From positions 11,588-26,611 of the forward strand of contig NWUY0300011578.1 of NCBI GenBank assembly GCA_004151065.3: a stretch of DNA of 15,024 nucleotides, read 5' to 3'. Source of the stretch: Larix sibirica (Eukaryota; Streptophyta; Pinopsida; Pinales; Pinaceae). Positions 1 through 9,117 of the stretch are shown here, piece after piece. The notes below the pieces were generated by a model that saw nothing but the letters and a program-made list of their open reading frames with translations, ran no database searches and was not told where the DNA came from. The translations under genes were made by a program, and so were the position numbers. Position 1 is the first letter of the stretch, and the number at the start of each line of letters is the position of its first letter.

Positions 1-2000
1 CTAGTCTAACACCTAGGAAAGTATAAAAAATGAATAATAACTTATATCCTAAGTCTAGATGGGTTTTTTAATATTCTAACAGCCCCAACTATCCTTGGAG
101 TTTCAGAGTGAAAATTTCCTCCCAATTGACTAAGGCCTATTTATGATTCTCGCTCGCACCACTCTAGAGGAATTTCTTTTGAATATTTATGATTTCTTTC
201 AAAAATGCTTTGGGGGTATCCATGGCTGAAAAAATGTATATAGGAATTTCTTGAAGGACAACCTTGATCAGAATTAGCCTACTCATGATTTTGAGAGGCA
301 AAAAAGTCCAATTCACCATATTTTTCTTTATTCTATCCAACATTCCCACACACGATCCCTTACGGATAATAGAGTCAGAGAGAGGGGCCCCAAGATATTT
401 GGATGGAAGGGAGCTCTCCTAGAAACCAAGAATGTGACATATGTTTTGTCTGGTAATCCTTGGGGTGTTGAAGAAAAATATCTGGGCATTTCTTTCATTC
501 ACCTCAAGACCAGAGGCCGCCGCGAATAAGACGAGACATATTTTTATTTCCTGGGCTCCCTGAACCGAGGGATGCCCCATCAACATAGTGTCATCCAAAA
601 ACCATTGGTGATTCTAGCGGTTAGCTTGGTAGTGGATATTCAAACCCTGCAATTCTTGGTTTAGCATCATTGCCTTGATAGATCGACCCAACCTTTCTGT
701 CATTATCACAAAAAAGAAGGGAGACAAAGGGTCCCCTTTTCTGATACCATGAGAGGGTTTGAAGGTCCCTATATGAGAGCCATTTAAAAGGATGGAAAAA
801 ATATCAAGGAAGTTAGGCTCATGACCCACTAAATCCATTCTAGACTAAGTCCAAATGCCTTAAACATCTCTTTCATGTACTTCCAATTAAGCTTGTCATA
901 AGCCTTGGCAATGTCAAGTTTCAACATCATACTTGGGATCTTGGCATCTTTTAATGAGTTAATGAATTTGTGAACTAGGATTATCCCATCCATAATTTTC
1001 CTCCCTTCTACAAATCCTGATTGCTCATGAGAGATAAGAGAAGGGAGGGTGGGCTTTAAACTGTTGGCTATAACCTTTGTGATAATATTATATATCACAT
1101 TGCAGAGGGAGATGGGTCTAAACATACCTGGAGAATCGACTCCCTCAACCTTGGGGATGGAGGTCAATAAGGTGGCGTTGAACGCATTCAGAATTCCCTT
1201 TGCGCATATAGAGTCCTCAACAATTCTCCAAACTTCATTCTTTACCAAGTCCCAAAAAAAATGGATAAAGTTAGCAGTAAACCCGTCTGGACCGGGGGCT
1301 TTACCATCTTCTATTTAGTGCACTGCATCCTCCACCTCCTCCAAGGTAACAAATCTCATTAGCAAATCGTTCTGGGAGTCTGTGATAAGGGTTGGGATGT
1401 GTTGAGTAATCTGCACTCTGTATCCCACTCTATCCGGACGAGGATCCGTCATTATATCTTAAAAATAATGGACCATCTCCCCTTCAATTTCCTCCCTAGT
1501 TTCCACCCGATGTCTAGCCTCATTTTTAAGCATTAAGATATTATTTTGTTGACGATGAAGGATAGTGGAACGATGGAAGAATTTTGTATTTCTTTCTCCT
1601 TCTTTGAGCCAGCTCACCCTATATTTGTGTTTCCATAATATCTCTTACTGGCGCTCACTTTCCTTCAATTAGGTTGTAATGGTAATTTCTTCATCCTTCA
1701 GATTGGGTGAGCAGCCATCCCTCGTACCCTACACCTAGATTTCTTCCAATCTTCGCTCCAATTGTTGTTTATCTTCGAATATGTTTTCAAACTCTTCTTT
1801 ATTCCACTTCTTAATTTTCTCTTTGAGAGCTTTGTGCTTCCGTTGAAATTGGAACATACTTGGTCCCTCTCGTTGGTCCAGTTCAACCCACCCTTGTTGC
1901 ACTTTGGGTTTGAATTATGGATTTCTAATCGAAAAGTGCTTGAAACAAAAGGGTTTTTTGAATTAGGACCCCAAGTCGCTCCAGAATAAGCTTACCGACC

Positions 2001-3346
2001 AATGATCTGATCCCGTTGAAGGGAGGACCAGAGTGGATAGCTCACTCCCTAAGTTGATAATTGATTCAGAGACTAGAAACTTATCGATATGTTGATCCCC
2101 CCCCCTTTTGTTGTTCCATGTGAAGATATTGTTTCTAGTCTCCATGTCTACCAATTTCATATCTTCTATAGTTTCTCCAAACATCCTGCTTTCTGTATCC
2201 AGGCATCTCCGAACTCCTTTCTTTTCAGAGAGGGATGTAATCATGTTAAAGTATCCTTCCACAATCCAGTGCTTCCGATCTATCCACTTGTTGATCATTC
2301 TCAGAGAGGCCAAAAAATCCATTTTCTGTTGTTGAATGTGTGGACCATAGACATTCGAGAGCACCCCCTGGATTGGGTAACCTATCACCTGAAACTCCGC
2401 AGATATAGATCTTGGAGTAGCCACAAAATTCCATAAGTTTATCTTGTTAGGGTTCCATAAAATTCCTAAACCTCTTAATGCACCAATGGAATCAATCAAT
2501 GTTACCTCACATATCCTCCATGCCTTCCGGCCCACTTCTTTGATTTGTTCCTTTAAGCATTAAGTTTCTTATAGGAACATGATTGCTAGATTTTTCGTTT
2601 GTATCTTTTTCTTGAGAATTTGAAATTCTTGGGGTTTGTTCGAACCCCTTTATATTCCACGTAATTATATTCANAATGATATGATCCCGTTGAAGGGAGG
2701 ACCAGAGTGGATAGCTCACTCCCTAAGTTGATAATTGATTCAGAGACTAGAAACTTATCGATATGTTGATCCCCCCCCCTTTTGTTGTTCCATGTGAAGA
2801 TATTGTTTCTAGTCTCCATGTCTACCAATTTCATATCTTCTATAGTTTCTCCAAACATCCTGCTTTCTGTATCCAGGCATCTTCGACCTCCTTTCTTTTC
2901 AGAGAGGGATGTAATCATGTTAAAGTATCCTTCCACAATCCAGTGCTTCCGATCTATCCACTTGTTGATCATTCTCAGAGAGGCCAAAAAATCCATTTTC
3001 TGTTGTTGAATGTGTGGACCATAGACATTCGAGAGCACCCCCTGGATTGGGTAACCTATCACCTGAAACTCCGCAGATATAGATCTTGGAGTAGCCACAA
3101 AATTCCATAAGTTTATCTTGTTAGGGTTCCATAAAATTCCTAAACCTCTTAATGCACCAATGGAATCAATCAATGTTACCTCACATATCCTCCATGCCTT
3201 CCGGCCCACTTCTTTGATTTGTTCCTTTAAGCATTAAGTTTCTTATAGGAACATGATTGCTAGATTTTTCGTTTGTATCTTTTTCTTGAGAATTTGAAAT
3301 TCTTGGGGTTTGTTCGAACCCCTTATATTCCACGTAATGATATTCA
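2001..3346. repeat. Near-identical direct duplication around a single N (2001-2673 and 2675-3346)
   Basis: The two blocks are 673 and 672 bases long at an offset of 674, with exactly one N (2674) between them. By eye they differ at only about five places: 2007/2681, 2209/2883, 2213/2887, one extra T in the first block near 2650, and 2666/3340. Both contain the same piece of LINE endonuclease in the same orientation. The likeliest explanation is an assembly join in which overlapping contig ends were placed end to end rather than merged. A real, very recent tandem duplication is possible but less likely. Confidence 0.9.
2674..2674. other. Single ambiguous base (N) at a probable contig join
   Basis: The N sits exactly between the two copies of the 673 bp duplication. 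Some scaffolders write a single N when a gap is estimated as zero or negative, which would fit an overlap between the flanking contigs. Confidence 0.85.
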
Positions 3347-4080
3347 TTAAAACTAATTGTTAGATAGCCCCATTGATTCCTTGATTGTGGGATATTGCCA
3401 TGATTCCACTAGTTTGGTTCCTGCTTCATGTATCCTTTGCCAATTTTTCTTCCTTCCAAGTTTATTTCCAAAGTCTTCATGCTTCCTCTTATTCTCTCTT
3501 TGTGGGTTAGGATTAACCCCAAGAGGTTGAAGAGATTTGGCCTTGAGAATGGCTTCCTGGAGAATCCTGACTTGATCCTGGGGAACATACCCTTTCTCCT
3601 TATCTGCACGCGCCTTTTCAATTCCATCCAGATCCAGATCTCCTATGTCCATGCCATCATCATCCTCCTTGATCATTTTTAATCTTGTTGTGGCAATGTT
3701 GTCTCCTCTCTAGATCTTTCACCCCATCATCTTTGGTTTCCATTTTTTTCTCGGCTAACAAGGGTGGATTCTCATCCCTAGTCCTCTTCTATATTAGCTT
3801 GTCATCTGTCATCTTACTAAGGGCATCAAAACGACTGGAAACCTGGAGTTTTTAATGCAGATCTGAGGCACTCTATTTGCGACCAGTTCATTTGCAAGAG
3901 GAAACTTTGGTGAAACCCTCCTCATCCTTTGGCTGGGACTGCTTCATTTGGGACGGTGGTGCATTTTGCAGGTAGTCCCTTAATAGGTTCCCATACTCAT
4001 GGAATCGTCTATACCGAAAAGGTATATGGTCATAATATAGCGATTGTTTCCAATCCTCGTCATCCCAAGTCAAGTTTATT

Positions 4081-4879
4081 GCCTCTAGTAGTTCCTTTGA
4101 GATATCCATGTAGACACAAATTTAGGTATATGATGTATACCATTAGGATTTTGTTTACTCAGAGATCTTGATGAAAGATACCAGGGTATTTCCTATATCC
4201 TTTCAAAACTCAAGTTCCCAGTATTCCACCGGGAGGGAATATAACCATATCCATACTAGGGCGATGCTTCAATCTTCTTTATCTAGGCAGAATATTCCAT
4301 TCCATGGCTTGAGCAGGAGGCCCGCAAAGTAAAAGAAATAAGGCCCACCGTCAAAGATTCGATCTTGGTATTTTAGGTTGAAAAAAATAACTATGAAGAA
4401 ACCCTTAGATCCTAGTTGAAGTTCATAGTGTCCACGGGGTTTCCATGTCATATTGATCCACCAAATTAGGGCTTTTTCANGCCTCTAGTAGTTCCTTTGA
4501 GATATCCATGTAGACACAAATTCAGGTATATGATGTACACCATTAGGATTTTGTTTACTCAGGGATCTTGATGAAAGATACCAGGGTATTTCCTATATCC
4601 TTTCAAAACTCAAGTTCCCAGTATTCCACCGGGAGGGAATATAACCATATCCATACTAGGGCGATGCTTCAATCTTCTTTATCTAGGCAGAATATTCCAT
4701 TCCATGGCTTGAGCAGGAGGCCCGCAAAGTAAAAGAAATAAGGCCCACCGTCAAAGATTCGATCTTGGTATTTTAGGTTGAAAAAAATAACTATGAAGAA
4801 ACCCTTAGATCCTAGTTGAAGTTCATAGTGTCCACGGGGTTTCCATGTCATATTGATCCACCAAATTAGGGCTTTTTCA
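4081..4879. repeat. Near-identical direct duplication around a single N (4081-4479 and 4481-4879)
   Basis: Two 399-base blocks at an offset of 400 are separated by one N (4480). By eye they differ at three positions, all transitions: 4123/4523 (T/C), 4138/4538 (T/C) and 4163/4563 (A/G). Both hold the same piece of the LINE ORF1 (part of the DUF4283-like domain and the segment after it). This is the same signature as the duplication around 2674 and most probably the same assembly artefact. The three transitions could also reflect two haplotypes. Confidence 0.9.
4480..4480. other. Single ambiguous base (N) at a probable contig join
   Basis: A lone N lies exactly between the two 399-base copies, matching the pattern at 2674. 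Confidence 0.85.
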
Positions 4880-5124
4880 TATGGCCAAACCCCCACAAAT
4901 TTACCAATTAAGACATGATCTTCCATGTATTGAATTTTTTCCCATAGCTTACTAGATTTGATTTGCATAGAAGGAATCTTGGTCGATCTAGAGAGCCATT
5001 GTCCTGGACGTCTTCCCCTGGGCCCCTGCTGCAGAATCGAGCCAGACCCCATCAACCATTCTCCTCCCACTTCGTCTAGTGAATCTCAGATGATGCATGC
5101 CCTAGCTCCTTCATATTGGATCGA

Positions 5125-5149
5125 GGGGGGAGGGGTCATCCCTCCCCCC
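5125..5149. repeat. GC-rich perfect hairpin over the LINE ORF1 start region
   Basis: Two perfect 10-base arms (5125-5134 GGGGGGAGGG and 5140-5149 CCCTCCCCCC) enclose a 5-base loop. On the minus (element) strand the loop reads ATGAC, so the third in-frame ATG of ORF1 (5137-5139) lies in the loop, and the second ATG (5149-5151) lies at the base of the stem. The surrounding sequence is much less GC-rich. A role in translation is only an inference. Confidence 0.7.
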
Positions 5150-5290
5150 ATGATATCTTCCATTTGTCATCGTCAATCTTCCCACATCTTATGATCACCA
5201 AAATCAGAAAGAAAACCCCCAAAGAGAAACTGTAGAAACCCTCAAGCGCATCCACCCCTTTCGGATTCATCGATATTTCCCATTCACTGA

Positions 5291-6148
5291 GTAAACTCTA
5301 GCTTATCAAAGTGGCGCAGGTGCCCTTTTGCACTCTTCAACTTTAGCATTTGAAAACATTGTGCTTCTCTAATATTCTGTGGCATGTAATGTTTTGGATT
5401 TTATAATTGATTTTTGTTTTGCATGTCCTCTAGAATTTCTTAAGATATGTATGCACCAATCAAGTTTATTTGGAATACATGTCTTAGCTACAAAAAAAAG
5501 GTGAACATTATTTATTTATATTCAAGTGAACATCAAAATATAAGATGAATTTCAAGTGTGGGGGGTCATCTATGATTTGGAAGGAGCATAGAGAAGCAAT
5601 TTTGCATAGTGATGACAAACGACGAAAAACAACTAGGTGAAGGCCTATGCTCTTTTTCAAGGTATTAAGGTGGAAAAATCGTTAAATACAAAAACCATGC
5701 TTTCCTCTAGGGACTATTTGATATTAATTCAATATTTAAATGTCAACTCTCATCCAAAAGAAGGAAATCTTGTGCACATCATCGCAAGTATAAGAAAATA
5801 AATTCAAACGTTGTAGGAGATCCAATTATTCCACATCCTATGAGTGTTAAGCTTTGAAGGAGATGGTTTATCCAACCAAGCCTCAAGGATAGAGGAAGGA
5901 ACTCTTTTAAAAAATGGGGAATTCATTTTCAACCCAATTCCCTAAATTTACAATCCACTCAACCAACAATTGCATGGTAAAGCCACATAACAATGACATT
6001 AACTCTCACATCTTAAAAAGGGACAATGCATTAAGCACAACTCGACTTCACACATGATTTTGCTTCGCCAATATAAAAATATTGAAGCAATGTGTTTTAG
6101 TTGGGAAGGTGAATATGGGATATATGTGACAGTATTTTGTGATTGGCC
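5291..6148. other. Region with no recognisable gene
   Basis: This stretch separates the 5' side of the minus-strand LINE from the first copy of the 1.65 kb repeat. I see only short, unrecognised open frames. One open stretch at about 5935-6108 on the plus strand has no family features that I know. No RNA gene, terminal inverted repeat or long internal repeat was noticed. It could be old, eroded element sequence. Confidence 0.5.
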
Positions 6149-6497
6149 ATTTCATTGCAAAGTGGTAAGTCTAAATTGGCCCACCCAGTATTGTATAACT
6201 TTGGCTTGTTTATGTTTTTAGTTTGGTATCAATGGGAAAGGACATGAGCTCTGTGTGAATTCAATCCTTCATGGGTTTTCTAAGTCACTATTGGATAGTT
6301 CCTTGGGACTAATCCTCTCCTCGAGAAGTTTTTGGAATCTTAGGCTATGTGTTGGGATAGTGGATAGGGATGAAGCTATCACCCACTTACCTCAAGTTTC
6401 AGTGTTCCTAATCTGTTTCAGATTGTTTATCGAATTAGGGGTCAAATGCTTTTGATTTCCATACTAAATGGGACTATCAACTGAACTATTGACAATC

Positions 6498-6863
6498 ATG
6501 GATTCCCATTCCTCCAATTGTCAAAGGGATATACAAAAAATTCGTTATTTTCTCAGACGAGAAGTGGATTTGATAAAAGGAAATAGAAGCTCAATTTTAC
6601 CAATCGCCGTGAAATCCCATGAACTAGAGCATCAATAGGCCTCCCAAAATGCAATTATTATGGACATTTTGGTTAAGTAGAAGCAAAAAATTCAGGATTT
6701 AGAGGAGGAGTGTGCTAAGCTCAAAGCAATGGTAAAATCTTTGAGAAAGTGTTTGTCATCTTTAGTAACAAACCCGAATTTTCATGTTTTCTCCTTTCCC
6801 ATTGAATTCAACGAAGAATAAACTATCCACCAACTTCATGAGGACATGGAGGTAGACAAATAA
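6498..6863 (+). pseudogene. Broken reading frame with coiled-coil-like segment inside the 1.65 kb repeat (copy 1)
   Basis: One frame can be followed for 122 codons from ATG 6498 to TAA 6861-6863, interrupted by TAG at 6636-6638, TAG at 6678-6680 and TAA at 6819-6821. It opens MDSHSSNCQRDIQKI. After the first stop comes a segment with heptad-like spacing of hydrophobic residues (ILVK, then IQDLEEECAKLKAMVKSL at about residues 65-82), suggesting a coiled coil, then FPIEFNEE. The second copy has a glutamine codon where this one has the TAG at codon 61. I do not recognise the protein. A gag-like protein of a retroelement is one option and a captured host gene another. It cannot be expressed intact as it stands. 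Confidence 0.5.
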
Positions 6864-7350
6864 GGATCAAGCCTAGGATCATGCTATGAGCAAGTGTGCC
6901 TACTCTTATCCAAGTACTAGTCAATGTTTTACAAGTTTGTTTTGTTTTTAGGTGTCTTTTGTAGAATTTATACATTTATTAGTGTTATGTCAAATTGTAT
7001 AAGAGGAATTGTAGAAGTCTATAACCTACATTGGGATGATTACATAGATCAAAATCTTTTTGAAACACAATATTCTAATTTTTCAACTTAGTTGTAACAT
7101 ATCTTAATACAATGTGAAGTTGTTCTTATTAAAAAAACTAAGATGACTTTCCAATCCAAAACTATTATATCCTAAATCTTGATGTTGCATATGTATAGTA
7201 CTTAAGTTAGTTCTTTAGTTTATTCTCTTATAATAAACTAGAACTCTTATATACCCAACCTATTCCATAATTTCACCTTATAGTTGAATAAATCTAGATT
7301 CATTTAATATCATCATACCTTCTAAGGAATTCAACTATCAATATGTTTTT

Positions 7351-7422
7351 GAGGCTTTCCACTATTAGTATGTTACACTTAACTTTGAGGCTTTCATTTA
7401 TCAGTATGTTACACTTAGCTTT
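7351..7422 (+). repeat. 36-base tandem duplication
   Basis: Two diverged copies of a unit starting GAGGCTTTC and containing AGTATGTTACACTTA begin at 7351 and 7387. The same duplication is present in the second copy of the large repeat (starts 14166 and 14202), so it predates the divergence of the two copies. Confidence 0.7.
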
Positions 7423-7803
7423 TATTGTATTGATGACTCAAACTTCATCAAATTACAAAACTTCTACCTCTTATGTTGGGCTTTGAGATTTGATTTCCTT
7501 AATGGCTCAAACTTTGAATTGCTCGCCCCTATCTCTTATTGGTTTCTATTTGTGCCACTTAAAAGTGTTCAAACATATTCTAACAACAAAATAGTAAAGC
7601 TCGATTCCTCTAAACTTGAGAATTGTGCCTATAGTCTTTTAAGGCTTATGTTGTTTTTGGTTGTTATTACTAATCCAATCTAATCATACTAGGTGCCATT
7701 ACGCATTAATACCCATAATAATTTTGGAGCATTCCACTCTTTAGATTCTAATGCCACTAACTCCACACATTAAGGCTCATTTCCATCCTTCAAGTATTAT
7801 TAG

Positions 7804-9117
7804 TCCATGTCGTGCAGGGAATATAGGTTTCACCTAATCAGCAAACTAAGCCAACTTTTCGTTACCTAGTCCTAAATTTTATAAAGTTTCATAAAGTTTT
7901 GAAAAAAATAGGTATTTAAGTGAATAATTAAAATATGATTATTTAATTTTTAATTAGTTAGAAAAGTTGATATGTCAAAAGACTTTTTGTTCGAGGAGTT
8001 TTTGTTAGATAAAAAATTAAATCTAAAATACAAAAATGGCTATGTAACATTTAACATTTATTTTGGAAATTATTTCATCAAATATCCTCATTTTTTGTCA
8101 ATGTCAAATCTGGTTTGAATGTTGGAAATCTATGGATTGTAAATTCTCATATCAATGTTTGTGTCAATGTCAAATTTACTTTGAATACTGGAAATATATA
8201 AATTATTAACCCCAACATAGATGAGTGTGGACGTGCATAAAATACATTAATTGAATTATGTATTTCATAGAAGCATGTTATTTGATGGAAATAAAAGCTT
8301 GCAAAGTAAATACAAAATGTCATCTTTCATTCCATCCATTTATTGAATCGTCAAATTGAAAACTATCTCCAATTTTAATTACATTTAAATCCATATTCTT
8401 TACCTTGGCATTTAGGGCTCGCTGAAGATGTGGCATGGAGATATGGTTGCATGTGTGCCCATGTTGAGGCACCCTCATCCAGAATCCATTCTCTCTGAGA
8501 TTGAGAGGACACTAGAGAATTGGAAAAGAAATATGTTAATCTCGTCTGTAAATGCAAAGGAACAAATGCTCTATGAAGGATGCACTTGCCACTAAAAACC
8601 CAAGGGTTTTCTGATGAAAACATTGGAGATATATGTGGATTTTGTGAAGAAAAACAAGGCTATATTCCTTTCTCTATGTAAGTATTCAAGTCCCAAAGGA
8701 GCAACAAGTATTGTTGAGCTCTACAAGCAATAATGAAGTTTCTTTGAGAAAACATTCTTTAGTGAAAAAAGATGAAAATCCCCAATGTAATTGGGGCTTT
8801 TGCAGTATTTTGGAGCAATGGATGCTCAGGGATGACAATGCAATCTTAGACAGATCACGGCTAGCGTCTAATAGATAGCTTTGAATATCTTAGGTAGTTG
8901 CTCTAGTTAAATTGGGACAAGGCATGAAGAATCAAACTTACCTTAAAAATAATCAAAGGTGTTCTTGAGTTCGATTTGGAGTTCCTCTTAGAGCTTTGAT
9001 GGCCACGACTGTGTTGACTTTAGAACTATCCATCTAAACTAGTCCATCGTGGGTGTCTATTCCTTGTCCATCTTCTATGCTACTACCTTTGGCATAATAC
9101 AAAGTGCAATGCCTAAG
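7804..9117. other. AT-rich region with no recognisable gene
   Basis: Mostly AT-rich sequence with no coding signature that I recognise. It includes a diverged 66-base-period duplication (8096-8210), a small perfect inverted repeat CCCCAAT/ATTGGGG at 8780-8796, and a plus-strand stretch open from about 8680 to its TAG near 8875, next to a GTAAGTAT match at about 8678-8685. That stretch might be a relic of an exon, but the support is weak. Confidence 0.5.
8096..8210 (+). repeat. Diverged tandem duplication, period about 66 bases
   Basis: Two units beginning TGTCAATGTCAAAT at 8096 and 8162 continue with TTTGAAT..TGGAAAT and differ at several bases. Two units only; no function inferred. Confidence 0.6.

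Larger units (their letters stand above)
1..3347 (-). pseudogene. LINE ORF2 pseudogene: APE-type endonuclease plus reverse transcriptase, 3' truncated by window
   Basis: ORF2 of L1-type LINEs nicks target DNA and reverse transcribes the element RNA at the nick. The start is ATG at 3347-3345, opening MNIITWNIRG, the usual beginning of the endonuclease. Next come a QETK-like motif broken by two stops, GYFNMI at about 2925-2927 (and 2251-2253 in the duplicate) where the family has GDFN, DKFLVSES, and SDHW at about 2000-2010. The RT follows: APGPDGF (1279-1299), RPISLCN, QSGFVEGR, motif A with LKLDIAKAYD (Asp at 913-915), motif B with GIRKGDPLSPF, motif C as FLDD instead of FADD (590-601), and KYLGAPL. 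A thumb-like region lies at about 164-349. There is an in-frame TAG at 614-616, a frameshift near 800-830 and a TAA at 1315-1317. The stretch 1250-1960 is the poorly conserved linker. The gene is non-functional. Confidence 0.88.
3353..5163 (-). pseudogene. LINE ORF1 pseudogene (DUF4283-like, CCHC-knuckle remnant)
   Basis: ORF1 of plant LINEs encodes a nucleic-acid-binding protein that packages the element RNA. I place the start at the ATG at 5163-5161 (MEDIMGGGM), because an in-frame TGA lies two codons upstream; ATGs at 5149-5151 and 5137-5139 are in the same frame. A DUF4283-like domain follows at about 4670-4930, with LIGKFVGVWP, GFFIVIF, FDGGPYFF and then LPVEYW. The knuckle region lies at 3972-4013, and a lysine-rich C-terminal tail runs to TAG at 3353-3355, including QVSSRFDALS near 3800-3840. 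Breaks: TGA at 5085-5087 (probably a former CGA), further stops between 4480 and 4670, and frameshifts near 4140 and 3680. With the 400 bp duplication removed it would be about 470 codons, a usual length. Its stop lies 5 nt before the ORF2 start. Confidence 0.85.
1..5290 (-). mobile_element. Degenerate L1-type LINE (non-LTR retrotransposon), 3' end outside window
   Basis: Reading the minus strand from about 5290 towards 1 gives the standard order of a plant L1-type LINE: a short leader, ORF1 with a DUF4283-like domain and a CCHC-knuckle remnant, then ORF2 with an APE-type endonuclease and a reverse transcriptase. The element leaves the window downstream of the RT core, so its poly(A) tail and target-site duplication cannot be seen. 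The frame is broken by many stops and several frameshifts, so it is a dead copy. The left limit near 5290 is approximate: similarity to a LINE leader fades there and I see no sharp boundary. Two duplicated blocks around single Ns inflate its apparent length by about 1.07 kb. The element class is very likely; the exact family is not determined. Confidence 0.88.
6149..7803 (+). repeat. Dispersed repeat of about 1.65 kb, copy 1
   Basis: This block matches 12985-14621 in the same orientation over nearly its whole length, with many scattered substitutions and small indels (roughly 85 to 90 percent identical by eye). Similarity starts at ATTTCATTGCAAAGTGG and ends after CATCCTTCAAG, and the flanks are unrelated. 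It contains a broken coiled-coil-like reading frame (6498-6863), a TGGTATCA site at 6224-6231, and a 36-base tandem duplication near 7351-7422. I see no TG...CA ends, terminal inverted repeats or clear target-site duplication. It is probably a mobile-element family or part of one, type unknown. The orientation is given by the reading frame. Confidence 0.85.

Noticed and set aside
1049-1318. Plus-strand open frame of 89 codons
   Set aside because: Antisense to the reverse transcriptase with its APGPDGF and RPISL motifs; no independent support.
2089-2436. Plus-strand open frames of 115 and 75 codons at 2089-2436 and 2108-2335, repeated at 2763-3110 and 2782-3009
   Set aside because: They are antisense shadows of the LINE endonuclease on the minus strand; they appear twice only because that segment is duplicated around the N.
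2001-3346. Biological tandem duplication of the endonuclease domain
   Set aside because: Exactly one N separates the copies, a second unrelated segment shows the same pattern, and the damaging differences cluster at the N-side ends.
8375-8623. Minus-strand open frame of 82 codons
   Set aside because: No recognised family, no neighbouring coding support, and it begins and ends within AT-rich unannotated sequence.
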